Below, piece by piece: positions 25,312 through 33,974 of a DNA stretch of 64,000 nucleotides. A program made the translations under genes and the position numbers. This stretch comes from Microbispora hainanensis (GTDB taxonomy: Bacteria > Actinomycetota > Actinomycetes > Streptosporangiales > Streptosporangiaceae). The stretch's first letter is position 1. Every line of letters starts with the position of its first letter. The notes beneath the pieces are model-generated. The model worked only from the letters and a program-made list of their open reading frames with translations. It was not told the DNA's origin and did no database searches. The DNA lies in the NCBI RefSeq assembly GCF_036186745.1, contig NZ_CP108086.1:6138001-6202000 (forward strand), given 5' to 3'.

Positions 25312-26706
25312 ATGTCCTCCCCACAGCCAACGGCGCCCAGCGTCGAGCGCTTCGGTTACCAACAAGAGCTGCAGCGCTCGCTCAGCTTCGCCGACCTGCT
25401 CATCTACGGTTTGATCTTCATGGTGCCGATCGCGCCGTTCGGCATCTTCGGCAGCGTCTTCCAGTCGTCCGGCGGGATGGTGGCGCTCGCCTACGTGATC
25501 GGCATGGTCGCGATGGCGTTCACCGCCCAGTCGTACGCCCAGATGGCGCGGGCGTTCCCGATGGCGGGCTCGGTCTACACGTACGCGGGCCGGGGCATCG
25601 CCGCCCCGGTCGGCTTCCTCGCGGGCTGGGTGATCCTGCTCGACTACGTGCTGGTGCCGGCGCTGCTGTACCTCGTGGCGAGCTCGGCCATGACGTCGTT
25701 CGTGCCCGGCGTGCCGATCTGGGTGTGGCTGATCGCCTTCATCGTGCTCAACACGGTGGTCAACTACCTCGGCATCGAGATGACCGCCCGGATGAACAAG
25801 ATCATGCTGGTCGCCGAGCTGATCGTGCTCGCGATCTTCCTGATCGTCGGGATCGTCGCCCTGGCACAGGGCAAGGGCCACGGCGCCGCGCTCAGCCCGC
25901 TGTTCGACTCCTCCACGTTCTCCTGGCCGCTGGCGTTCGGAGCCGTGTCCGTGGCGGTGCTGTCGTTCCTCGGGTTCGACGGCATCTCGATGCTCGCCGA
26001 GGAGAGCCGCGAGAGCACCCGGCGCCTGGGCCGCTCGATGGTCTTCGCCCTCGTCCTGGCCGGCGCGCTGTTCGTCGCGCAGACCTGGGTGGCGGCGCTG
26101 CTCGCCCCCAACCGCGCCGAGCTCCTCGCCCACGGCGGCGACAACGCGTTCTACGACACCGCCGAGTACGCCGGAGGCCACTGGCTGAGCGTGCTCACGG
26201 CCGTCGCCACCGCCGTCGCCTGGGGGTTCGCGAACTCCCTGGTCGCCCAGGCGGCCACCTCCCGCCTGCTGTTCGCCATGGCCCGCGACCGCCAGCTCCC
26301 GGCGTTCCTCCGCAAGGTGCACCCCAAGCACAAGGTGCCGGTCAACGCCACGTTCCTGGTGGCCGCGGTGTCCCTGGCCCTCGGCCTGTACATGAGCACG
26401 CGCGACGACGGCATCGGGTTGCTCGGCTCGCTGGTCAACTTCGGCGCGATGACCGCGTTCCTCGCCCTGCACGTCTCGGTCGTCGTCCACTACGTCGTCC
26501 GCAACGGCAGCCGTGACTGGTGGCGGCACCTCGTGGCCCCCGCGATCGGCTTCCTCATCCTGCTCTACGTCGTGATCAACGCCAGCATCGCCGCCCAGGT
26601 GCTCGGATTCGTCTGGCTGGCGATCGGCGTCGTGATCCTCGCCGGCTCCTACATGATGGGCCGGCGCCCCACCCTGTCCGCCGTCACCCCGGAGGCCACC
26701 GAGTGA
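25312..26706 (+). CDS. APC-family amino acid/amine permease
   Basis: 464 residues with about 12 hydrophobic helices and the APC motif near the start (SFADLLIYGLIFMVPIAPFGIFG). Further conserved parts are AFPMAGSVYTYAGRG, and SFLGFDGISMLAEESRESTRR in the middle. It lies in the cytoplasmic membrane and would import an amine, amino acid or amide with protons. It begins 83 bp after the AmiC-like gene and overlaps the amidase by GTGA, so amide or amine uptake is the simplest role. Substrate unproven. Confidence 0.9.
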   Translation: MSSPQPTAPSVERFGYQQELQRSLSFADLLIYGLIFMVPIAPFGIFGSVFQSSGGMVALAYVIGMVAMAFTAQSYAQMARAFPMAGSVYTYAGRGIAAPVGFLAGWVILLDYVLVPALLYLVASSAMTSFVPGVPIWVWLIAFIVLNTVVNYLGIEMTARMNKIMLVAELIVLAIFLIVGIVALAQGKGHGAALSPLFDSSTFSWPLAFGAVSVAVLSFLGFDGISMLAEESRESTRRLGRSMVFALVLAGALFVAQTWVAALLAPNRAELLAHGGDNAFYDTAEYAGGHWLSVLTAVATAVAWGFANSLVAQAATSRLLFAMARDRQLPAFLRKVHPKHKVPVNATFLVAAVSLALGLYMSTRDDGIGLLGSLVNFGAMTAFLALHVSVVVHYVVRNGSRDWWRHLVAPAIGFLILLYVVINASIAAQVLGFVWLAIGVVILAGSYMMGRRPTLSAVTPEATE

Positions 26707-27710
26707 ACGTCGTGTCCTACCGTCCCCGTCCCGACGACCTGGCGTACACCTTCGGCGGTCGTCCGGCCGTCGAGTCCGTCGCCCCGGGCACGGTGCTCGA
26801 GCTGTACACCGAGGACTGCTTCGGCGGCCGGGTGCGCGGCCCCGGCGACCTTCCCTCGCAGGTCTGCGAGTTCCCCTACCTGAACCCGGTCACCGGCCCG
26901 TTCCACGTCGAGGGGGCCGAGCCCGGCGACACGCTGGCCCTCCACTTCGTCTCGATCGAGCCCGCCCGCGACTGGGCGGTCTCCACGACGTTCCCGCACT
27001 TCGGGGCGCTGACGAGCACGCACACCACCGCCACCCTCCAGCCGCCGCTGGAGGAGGTCGTGTGGATGTACGAGGTGGACGCCGGGAAGCGGACCGTGCG
27101 CTACCGCGCCCGGCGGGGCGACTTCGCCGTCGAGATGCCGCTCGACCCGATGCACGGGACCGTGGGCGTCGCCCCGGCCGCCGCCGAGGCGCGGATGACG
27201 ATCACCCCCGACGCCCACGGCGGCAACATGGACACCCCCGAGCTGCGTGCCGGGGTCACCGTCTATCTGGGCGTCAACGTGCCGGGCGCGCTGTTCGCCA
27301 TCGGCGACGGACACTGCCGGCAGGGCCACGGCGAGGTCTGCGGCACGGCCGTCGAGGCCGCGATGAACACCGTCGTCGCCGTCGAGCTGATCAAGGGCGT
27401 CGGCACGCCGTGGCCCCGGCTGGAGGACGACCACCACATCATGTCCACCGGCTCGGCCCGGCCGCTGGAGGACGCCTACCGCATCAGCCAGCACGACCTC
27501 GTCACCTGGACCTCCTCCCTCACCGGTCTCGACGAGCTGGACGCCTACCAGCTCGTCAGCCAGGGCGGGCAGGCCCCGGTCGGCAACGTCTGCGACACCA
27601 ACTACACGATGGTCGCCAAGCTGCCCAAGGCCTACCTGGGCGGCCCGGACGTGTACGGCTCCGCGCACGCCCGCCTGCGCGCCCTCGGCGAGGAGTACCT
27701 CGGCCGCTGA
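26703..27710 (+). CDS. Acetamidase/formamidase family protein (FmdA/AmdA)
   Basis: 335 residues from GTG (GTGA overlap with the permease). FmdA_AmdA features are visible: VLELYTEDCFGGRV, HFVSIEPARDW, a PHFGALTST segment, ITPDAHGGNMDTPELRAGVTVYLGVNVPGALFAIGDGH, and QGHGEVCGTAVEAAM. Such enzymes hydrolyse formamide or acetamide to ammonia and the acid, in the cytoplasm, with a bound metal. In this operon it would use amides brought in by the permease and sensed by the AmiC-like protein. Confidence 0.9.
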   Translation: MNVVSYRPRPDDLAYTFGGRPAVESVAPGTVLELYTEDCFGGRVRGPGDLPSQVCEFPYLNPVTGPFHVEGAEPGDTLALHFVSIEPARDWAVSTTFPHFGALTSTHTTATLQPPLEEVVWMYEVDAGKRTVRYRARRGDFAVEMPLDPMHGTVGVAPAAAEARMTITPDAHGGNMDTPELRAGVTVYLGVNVPGALFAIGDGHCRQGHGEVCGTAVEAAMNTVVAVELIKGVGTPWPRLEDDHHIMSTGSARPLEDAYRISQHDLVTWTSSLTGLDELDAYQLVSQGGQAPVGNVCDTNYTMVAKLPKAYLGGPDVYGSAHARLRALGEEYLGR

Positions 27711-27724
27711 GAGGTCGCCGAGGG

Positions 27725-28330
27725 TCACAGCCAGCCGTTGTGGCGGGCGACCCGTACGGCCTCCATGCGGTTGCGGGTGCCGGTCTTGGTGATGCACGCC
27801 GACAGGTGGTTGCGTACGGTGCTCTCCGACAGGTAGAGGCGGCGGGAGATGTCGGCGGCGGCCGAGCCGTCCGCGGCGGCGGCCAGCACCTCGCGCTCGC
27901 GCGGCGTCAGCGGGTTGGGCCCGGCGCTCAGGGCGGCGGTGGCCAGGGCGGGATCGACCACGATCTCGCCCGCCAGCACGCGCCTGATCGCCTGGGCCAG
28001 CTCGCCGACGGGCCGGTCCTTGACCACGAAGCCCCGGGCGCCCGCGTCGAGCGCCCGGCGCAGATAACCGGGCCGCCCGAACGTCGTGACGATGACCACC
28101 ACGCACTCCGGGAGGGCATCCCGCAGGTCCGCGGCGACGTCGAGACCACTGCCGCCGGGCATCTCGATGTCGAGCAGTGCCACGTCGGGCTCGACCCGCA
28201 GCGCGGCCGGCACGACCTCGCCCGCCGTGGAGACCTGCGCGACGACCTCGAAGTCGTCCTCCAGGTCGAGCAGCACGGTGAGCGCGTCGCGCATCATCGT
28301 CTGGTCCTCGGCGATCAGCACCCGGGTCAC
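27725..28330 (-). CDS. NarL/FixJ response regulator (DesR-like)
   Basis: 201 residues. Receiver domain with the acidic pair in IAEDQ and phospho-acceptor Asp54 (LLDIEMPGG), Thr/Lys switch residues (VTTFGR, VVKDRP). A C-terminal LuxR helix-turn-helix (LTPREREVLAAAADGSAAADISRRLYLSESTVRNHLSACITKTG) follows. It overlaps its kinase gene by ATGA. No membrane-lipid desaturase or ABC exporter lies next to it, so its targets are not visible here. Confidence 0.93.
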   Translation of the reverse strand: MTRVLIAEDQTMMRDALTVLLDLEDDFEVVAQVSTAGEVVPAALRVEPDVALLDIEMPGGSGLDVAADLRDALPECVVVIVTTFGRPGYLRRALDAGARGFVVKDRPVGELAQAIRRVLAGEIVVDPALATAALSAGPNPLTPREREVLAAAADGSAAADISRRLYLSESTVRNHLSACITKTGTRNRMEAVRVARHNGWL

Positions 28331-29484
28331 AGGCCGTCCTTCCGGTCGTCGTCGTCCACGCCCGCGTGCGGGATCTCGGCGGTGAGGACGAAGCCGCGCG
28401 GCGTGCGGGCCGTGGTCAGCCGCCCGCCCGCGACGGCCAGGCGCTCGCGCAGCCCGCGCAGGCCGCTGCCGTCCTTCCCGCCCATGCCGTCGTCACTGTC
28501 GTCGTCGGGGCCGTCGTCGCTGATCTCGACCAGCACCGGGTCGCGGTCGCGGCGCAGCGTGATGACGCAGCGCCGGGCGCCGGAGTGCCGCACGACGTTC
28601 GTGATCCCCTCACGGACGACCCAGCTCAGCAGCATGTCGGTCTCCCATGACAGCGCGGGCCCCGACTCCTTCACCACGCACTCGATGCCGGCCGCCTCCA
28701 GGGCCGCCCTGGCGCTGTCGAGTTCGAAGGCGAGGCTCGCGTCCCGATAGCCCGTGACCGCCTCGCGCACCTCGGTCAGCGCCTGCCGCCCGATGGTCTC
28801 GATGTCCGCGGCGTGCCGCACGGCCGCCTCGGTGTCGCGCGGGGCCAGCCGGCGTACGGCCTCGGCCTTGACGACGACCATCGAGAGCGTGTGGCCGAGC
28901 AGGTCGTGCAGGTCACGGGAGAAGCGCAGGCGCTCGGCCGAGACGGCGGCGACGGCGAGCGCCTCCCGGGTCCGGGCGAGCTCCGCGATCACCTCGCCCA
29001 TCCGGCGGAAGCCGTACGTCGTGATCCCGGCGAGGAAGGTGGTCAGCCCGGCGCCCCACAGCGCCTCGCCGACCGAGCTGTGCACCGGGACGACCGCGGC
29101 CAGCACGGCCGTGACGGCGACGAGCGCGGGCGCCGCCCTGACCGGGAGCACGAGCGCCACGGCCACGGCGAGCAGCGAGAACAGCGTCTGCCAGCCGTCC
29201 TCCCGGTAGGCCAGGGCCGCCGCCACCACGACCGCCGCGAGCAGCCCGACGAACGCCGCCGTCACCGGCCGTACGTCCGGGCGGTCCAGGCGGGTGGTCA
29301 GCACGGCTCCCGCGAACGACAGCCCCGCGGCGGCCACCAGGGTCCAGGCGGGCCACGCCGGCACCACCGACGCGGCGACCGCGGCCGGAGAGATCAGCAG
29401 CAGGGCGGTCAGCCCGAACGCGGCGACGAGCAACCGGCCCGGCAGCCGCACGGGCTTCGCCGCCGATTCCGTCATGGTCGCCAT
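28327..29484 (-). CDS. DesK-like sensor histidine kinase
   Basis: 385 residues from ATG 29484 (GGAAGG 8 bp upstream; ATG 29535 has none). Five or six membrane helices occupy residues ~10-150. A HisKA_3 domain follows with the phospho-His in RLRFSRDLHDLLGHTLSMVVVKAE (about residue 192), then a HATPase domain (ITNVVRHSGARRC, DDGPDDD, GSGLRGLRERLAVAGG). It phosphorylates the overlapping DesR-like regulator; DesK relatives sense membrane state. The stimulus here is unknown. Confidence 0.92.
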   Translation of the reverse strand: MATMTESAAKPVRLPGRLLVAAFGLTALLLISPAAVAASVVPAWPAWTLVAAAGLSFAGAVLTTRLDRPDVRPVTAAFVGLLAAVVVAAALAYREDGWQTLFSLLAVAVALVLPVRAAPALVAVTAVLAAVVPVHSSVGEALWGAGLTTFLAGITTYGFRRMGEVIAELARTREALAVAAVSAERLRFSRDLHDLLGHTLSMVVVKAEAVRRLAPRDTEAAVRHAADIETIGRQALTEVREAVTGYRDASLAFELDSARAALEAAGIECVVKESGPALSWETDMLLSWVVREGITNVVRHSGARRCVITLRRDRDPVLVEISDDGPDDDSDDGMGGKDGSGLRGLRERLAVAGGRLTTARTPRGFVLTAEIPHAGVDDDDRKDGL

Positions 29485-29537
29485 TATGGTCGCCTTCCGG
29501 CCGAACCGGACAAGGTCAGGCGGATCTTGGGTCACGC

Positions 29538-29582
29538 GGGCCTTCGGTCCCTGGGCCTCCGGTCCCTGGGTCTTCGGTCACA
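29538..29582. repeat. Three 15-bp tandem copies upstream of polX
   Basis: The unit GGGCCTYCGGTCCCT occurs three times with increasing drift between the DesK start and polX. No gene is visible in 29485-29651. Confidence 0.8.
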
Positions 29583-29651
29583 GCCGGTGGGGACCTCCGC
29601 ACCTGGAAGGGGCCCCGGGACACGTCGCAGCCTGGCCTGGGGGTGCCTGTG

Positions 29652-31370
29652 ATGAGACGCTGCAACGAGGAGGTCGCCGGGCTGCTGCAGGAGTACGCCG
29701 ACCTGATCGCGATCACCGGGGGCGACGCCTTCAAGGTGCGTGTCTACGAGAAGGCGGCCCGCTCGGTCGGCGGCTACGGCCGCGACATCGACGGCATGGA
29801 CGCGGCCGAGCTGCGGGCGATCCCGAACGTCGGCGAGTCGATCGCCGCCAAGATCGAGGAATACCTGCGGACCGGGTCGATCCACCGGCTAGAGGAGCTG
29901 CGGACGAAGATCCCCGCCGGGGTGCGCATGCTGACCACGATCCCCACGCTCGGGCCGAAGAAGGCCATGCTGCTCTATCAGGAGCGGGGGATCGACTCGA
30001 TCGAGAAGCTGGAGGACGCCATCCGCGCCGGTGACCTGCGCGGGTTGCACGGCTTCGGGCCGAAGACCGAGGAGAACCTGCTGCACGGCATCGAGGTGAT
30101 GCGCAAGACCGGCAGCCGGGTGCACATCGGCACCGCGATGGCGGTCGCCGAGGAGATCGTGCCCGCGCTGTCGGCCGTGCCGGGCTGCGAGCGGTGCGCG
30201 TACGCCGGGTCGCTGCGGCGGATGAAGGACACGATCGGCGACGTCGACGTGCTGGCCACGGCGAAGGACCCGGCCGCCCTGATGGCGGCCTTCACCACGC
30301 TGCCGTACGTCACCGAGGTGATCGCCCACGGCGACACGAAGAGCTCGGTCCGCACGACGGCGGGGCTGCAGGTCGACCTGCGGGTGGTGCCGAGGGACTC
30401 CTGGGGCGCCGCGCTGCAGTATTTCACCGGCTCGAAGGCGCACAACATCCGCACCCGGGAGATCGCCGTGCACCGCAAGCTGAAGCTGTCGGAGTACGGC
30501 GTGTTCGACGTGGCGACCGGCGAGAAGATCACCTCGGCCGACGAGGCGGAGGTGTACGGCATGCTCGGCCTGCCGTGGATCGAGCCGACGCTGCGCGAGG
30601 ACACCGGGGAGATCGAGGCCGCGCTCGCAGGGAAGCTGCCGAAGGTGGTGACCCTGGCCGACATCCGCGGCGACCTGCACACCCACACCGACCTGACCGA
30701 CGGGCTCGCGCCGCTGGAGGAGATGATCGAGGCGGCCGCGGCGCGCGGCTACGCCTACTATGCGGTGACCGACCACGCGCCCAACCTGTTCATGCAGCGG
30801 ATGACCGACGAGAAGGCGCTGGCCCAGCGCGAACGGCTCCGCCGCCTCGGCGCCGCCCGCCACGACATGACGCTGCTGCACGGGTGCGAGCTCAACATCG
30901 GCCCGGAGGGCGAGGTCGACTGGCCGCCGGAGTTCCTGGCCGGGTTCGACCTGTGCGTGGCCTCGGTGCACTCGCACTTCACCCAGCCGCCCGAGGAGAT
31001 GACCCGGCGGCTGATCCGGGCCTGCGAGAACCCGTACGTGAAGATCATCGGCCATCCGACGGCGCGGATCATCGGCAGGCGCGAGCCGGTGGACGCCGAC
31101 TGGACCAGGGTGTTCGACGCCTGCGTGCGCACCGGGACGGCGCTGGAGATCGACTCCTTCCCCGACCGGCTCGACCTGCCCTCCGACCTCGTCCGGCGGG
31201 CCGCCGACATGGGCGTGCTGTTCTCGATCGACAGCGACGCGCACGCCGTGCCGCACCTCGACGTGATGCGATACGGCGTCGGCACCGCGCAGCGCGGCTG
31301 GCTCACCCCCGACCGGGTAATCAACACGTGGCCACTGGATCGGCTGCGGGAGTTCCTCCGCCCGGGATGA
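29652..31370 (+). CDS. polX: DNA polymerase/3'-5' exonuclease PolX (with PHP domain)
   Basis: 572 residues, the standard bacterial PolX length. Helix-hairpin-helix elements (AIPNVGESIAAKI, TIPTLGPKKAM, LHGFGPKTEENL) precede the polymerase palm, with catalytic acidic residues in GDVDVLATA and VDLRVV. The C-terminal PHP domain keeps its metal ligands: DLHTHTDLTDG, VTDHAPN, HGCELNIG, SVHSHF, GHPTAR and DSDAHA. PolX fills gaps in base excision repair, and the PHP part is a 3'-5' exonuclease/AP-processing module. It is followed after 10 bp by a CysRS-like gene, an unusual partner. ATG 29652 was chosen over two earlier GTGs. Confidence 0.93.
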   Translation: MRRCNEEVAGLLQEYADLIAITGGDAFKVRVYEKAARSVGGYGRDIDGMDAAELRAIPNVGESIAAKIEEYLRTGSIHRLEELRTKIPAGVRMLTTIPTLGPKKAMLLYQERGIDSIEKLEDAIRAGDLRGLHGFGPKTEENLLHGIEVMRKTGSRVHIGTAMAVAEEIVPALSAVPGCERCAYAGSLRRMKDTIGDVDVLATAKDPAALMAAFTTLPYVTEVIAHGDTKSSVRTTAGLQVDLRVVPRDSWGAALQYFTGSKAHNIRTREIAVHRKLKLSEYGVFDVATGEKITSADEAEVYGMLGLPWIEPTLREDTGEIEAALAGKLPKVVTLADIRGDLHTHTDLTDGLAPLEEMIEAAAARGYAYYAVTDHAPNLFMQRMTDEKALAQRERLRRLGAARHDMTLLHGCELNIGPEGEVDWPPEFLAGFDLCVASVHSHFTQPPEEMTRRLIRACENPYVKIIGHPTARIIGRREPVDADWTRVFDACVRTGTALEIDSFPDRLDLPSDLVRRAADMGVLFSIDSDAHAVPHLDVMRYGVGTAQRGWLTPDRVINTWPLDRLREFLRPG

Positions 31371-31380
31371 AGGGGGTTTC

Positions 31381-32484
31381 ATGCTGACGATCGGCGGGCG
31401 GCCGCTGCCCGTGGTGGGCCGCGCCCGGATGTACGTGTGCGGGATCACGCCCTACGACACGACCCATCTCGGTCACGCGCGGACGTTCGTGTGGGCCGAC
31501 GTGGCGGTGCGGGTGCTGCGGCACGTGGGCGTGCCCGTCGAGGTCTGCCGCAACGTCACCGACGTGGACGACGTGCTGACCTCGGCGGCGCGCCGGGCCG
31601 GCCGCCCCTACGACAGCTTCGCCGCCGTGCAGCAGTTCTACTTCGACCGGGACATGGCCGCGTTGCGCGTGCACCCGGTGACGTACGAGCCGCGGGCGCA
31701 CACCTATGTGCCGCAGGTGGTGGCGCTCGCCCGTGCCCTGCTGGAGCTGGGCCACGCGTACGAGAGGGACGGCGCGGTGTACTTCCGCGGCGCGGGCGTG
31801 CGTGAGCGGGCCGGGCTCGGCCCCGAGGAGGCGGCCCGCCTCCTGGCGGAGTTCGGCGACGACCCGGCGGACGGCGACGACCCGGCGGACGTCGCGGTCT
31901 GGCGGCCGTCGGCGAAGGGCGAGCCGGGCTGGCCGAGCGAGTGGGGCGACGGGCGGCCCGGCTGGCACGCCGAGTGCGCGGCCATGGCGCTGACGACGTA
32001 CGGCCCCGCCCTCGACCTGCACGCGGGCGGCGCCGACCTGCGCTTCCCCCACCACGCCTACGAGGCCGCGATGGCCGAGGCGGTGACCGGTGTGCGGCCG
32101 TTCGCCCGCTCCTGGCTGCACGTGGGGGTGGTGCGGGTGGACGGCGCCAAGATGGCCAAGTCGGCGGGCAACCTCGTCCTCACCGCCGATCTCCTGCGGC
32201 ACCATCCGGCCGGCGCCGTACGCCTGCTGCTCCTCGGCCACCCGTGGGCGGACGACTGGGACTACCGCCCCGGCGACCTGGAGAAGGCCGAGGCCCGGCT
32301 GGAGCGTCTCCACCGTGCTGCCTCCCGCACCGCGGCCGGGCGGCCCGCGGCCTCCGGCACGGGCGAGCGGGCGGTGGTGCGCGCCCTGCTGGACGACCTC
32401 GACGTCGCGACCGCCCTGGAGATCGCCGAGGAGGAGGGCGGGCAGGCCGCCCGCACCGTGATCGCGGTGCTCGCGCTCGGCTGA
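31381..32484 (+). CDS. Truncated cysteinyl-tRNA synthetase-like protein (MshC/CysRS family)
   Basis: 367 residues, against ~460 for CysRS and ~410 for MshC. The class I catalytic core is present: MYVCGITPYDTTHLGHARTF (zinc Cys20 and HIGH-like HLGH 29-32), GWHAECAAMAL, PHHAYEA and KMAKS (257-261). The anticodon-binding domain of CysRS is missing, and the short C-terminus ends after a single helical stretch. The start resembles MshC, which ligates cysteine to glucosaminyl-inositol in mycothiol synthesis, yet the protein is shorter and sits behind polX. It may adenylate cysteine for an unknown acceptor, or be a second MshC. Confidence 0.75.
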   Translation: MLTIGGRPLPVVGRARMYVCGITPYDTTHLGHARTFVWADVAVRVLRHVGVPVEVCRNVTDVDDVLTSAARRAGRPYDSFAAVQQFYFDRDMAALRVHPVTYEPRAHTYVPQVVALARALLELGHAYERDGAVYFRGAGVRERAGLGPEEAARLLAEFGDDPADGDDPADVAVWRPSAKGEPGWPSEWGDGRPGWHAECAAMALTTYGPALDLHAGGADLRFPHHAYEAAMAEAVTGVRPFARSWLHVGVVRVDGAKMAKSAGNLVLTADLLRHHPAGAVRLLLLGHPWADDWDYRPGDLEKAEARLERLHRAASRTAAGRPAASGTGERAVVRALLDDLDVATALEIAEEEGGQAARTVIAVLALG

Positions 32485-32489
32485 TCCGC

Positions 32490-32559
32490 GCTGCCTGAAC
32501 TGCGCTGCCTGAGCTGGGCTGCCTGAGCTGGGCTGCCTGAGCTGGGCTGCCCGAACTAC
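32490..32559. repeat. Five 14-bp tandem copies between convergent genes
   Basis: The unit GCTGCCTGAGCTGG is exact in three central copies and degenerate in the outer two. It fills the gap between the CysRS-like gene and the MBL-rhodanese gene. Confidence 0.9.
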
Positions 32560-32567
32560 GCGGTGTT

Positions 32568-33908
32568 CTACGCGGCCGCGGCCCGGCCGTCGTACGCGTC
32601 GTGCACGGCCACCACGTCACGCCCGGCGGCGGCCAGGATCGAGGCGGCGATGGACGCGCGGTAGCCGCTCGCGCAGTGCGTCCACACCTCGCCGTCCGGC
32701 ACCTCGCCCAGCCGCGCGGGCAGCTCGTGCAGCGGGATGTGGATCGCCCCCGGGAGGTGCGACCCGCGCCACTCGATCTCACGGCGCACGTCCAGGACCA
32801 CGATCGGGCGGCTGCGGCGTACGGCGGCCAGGTCGGCGAACGTCGCCGACGGCATGGACGCGGGCTTGTCGTCGCCGGCCCACTCGGCGGGTCCTCCGGT
32901 GGCGGCCGCGGCAGGGCGGTCGATGCCGATCCGCGCCAGCTCACGCTGGGCCCGCGCGATGTCCCCGGGCGTTTCGCCCAGCAACGTCACCGGCGTCCCC
33001 CAGGGAAGGAGCCAGCCCAGGTAGACGGCGAGGTTGCCGTCCAGCCCGAAGTTGAGCGTCCCCGCCAGGTGGCCGGACGCGAAAGCCGTACGGGACCGCA
33101 GGTCCACCACCCACTCGCCTGCCCGCAGGCGGCGGTGCAGCTCGGCGGCGTCCGCGTGGCGCGGCGGCGACAGGTCGGGCGCGTCGGGCCCGGCCAGGTT
33201 GAGCGGGGCCATGTGCGCGTAGTACGCCGGATAGACGTCCAGCCCGGCCAGCAGCGCCTTCACGTACTCGTCCTCGCCGCGGGTCAGGACCGGGTTGACC
33301 CGCAGTTCCCTGCCGATGGTCGACTCGGTGACGTCCGACTGAGCGGCCGAGCAGAAGCTGCCGAACCCGTGGGTGGGGAAGACGCCGGTCTCGGCCGGCA
33401 GCTCGCGTGCCAGCCGGTGCGCCGAGGCGTGCTGGGCGCGCGCCAGGGCGCCGGTGTGCTCGGGGCCGAGCAGGTCGGGCCGCCCGGTCGTGCCGTGCAG
33501 CAGCGAGCCCCCGGTGAAGACGGCGGGCGGCCGGTCCGGGCACTCCAGCACGTACGACAGGTGGGTGAAGGTGTGGCCGGGGGTGGCGACGGCACGCAGG
33601 CGCGTGCGCGGGCCGATCTCGACCACGTCGCCGTCCTCGATCGGGCACCGGTCGAACTCCACGGGGTCGGCCGCGTTGACGTGGTAGTCCGCGCCGGTGG
33701 CCGAGGCGAGGGCGGGCCCGCCGGTCACGTAGTCGTTGTGCACGTGGGTCTCGAAGACGTGGCGGATCTCGACGCCGCGCCGCTCGGCCAGGCGGAGCAC
33801 CCGGTCGATGTCCCGCTGCGGGTCCACCACGAAGGCGACCTTCCCGTCGGTGACGAGGTAGCCGCGGTCGCCAAGGGAGGGGGTCTCGACGGGGATGATT
33901 TCGATCAT
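32568..33908 (-). CDS. MBL-fold/pseudo-rhodanese/rhodanese protein (CstB-like architecture)
   Basis: 446 residues. Residues 1-230 are a persulfide-dioxygenase-like MBL domain (THVHND 54-59, PGHTFTH 110-116). Residues ~250-340 form a rhodanese-like domain without catalytic Cys, and ~350-440 a rhodanese with active Cys412 (THCASGYRAS). The order and length equal those of CstB, a persulfide dioxygenase-sulfurtransferase. However, the metal-ligand Asp expected in TGD is replaced: FTGGSLL (131-137). So iron binding may be altered; this variant recurs in actinobacterial relatives as I remember them. Role: sulfane-sulfur handling, moderately sure. Confidence 0.8.
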   Translation of the reverse strand: MIEIIPVETPSLGDRGYLVTDGKVAFVVDPQRDIDRVLRLAERRGVEIRHVFETHVHNDYVTGGPALASATGADYHVNAADPVEFDRCPIEDGDVVEIGPRTRLRAVATPGHTFTHLSYVLECPDRPPAVFTGGSLLHGTTGRPDLLGPEHTGALARAQHASAHRLARELPAETGVFPTHGFGSFCSAAQSDVTESTIGRELRVNPVLTRGEDEYVKALLAGLDVYPAYYAHMAPLNLAGPDAPDLSPPRHADAAELHRRLRAGEWVVDLRSRTAFASGHLAGTLNFGLDGNLAVYLGWLLPWGTPVTLLGETPGDIARAQRELARIGIDRPAAAATGGPAEWAGDDKPASMPSATFADLAAVRRSRPIVVLDVRREIEWRGSHLPGAIHIPLHELPARLGEVPDGEVWTHCASGYRASIAASILAAAGRDVVAVHDAYDGRAAAA

Positions 33909-33974
33909 TCAGGTCCCTCCTCTGCTCGTGAGGCACCCGTACCCAGGGAGAAGGACTTCACCTCCTCCCAGGCG

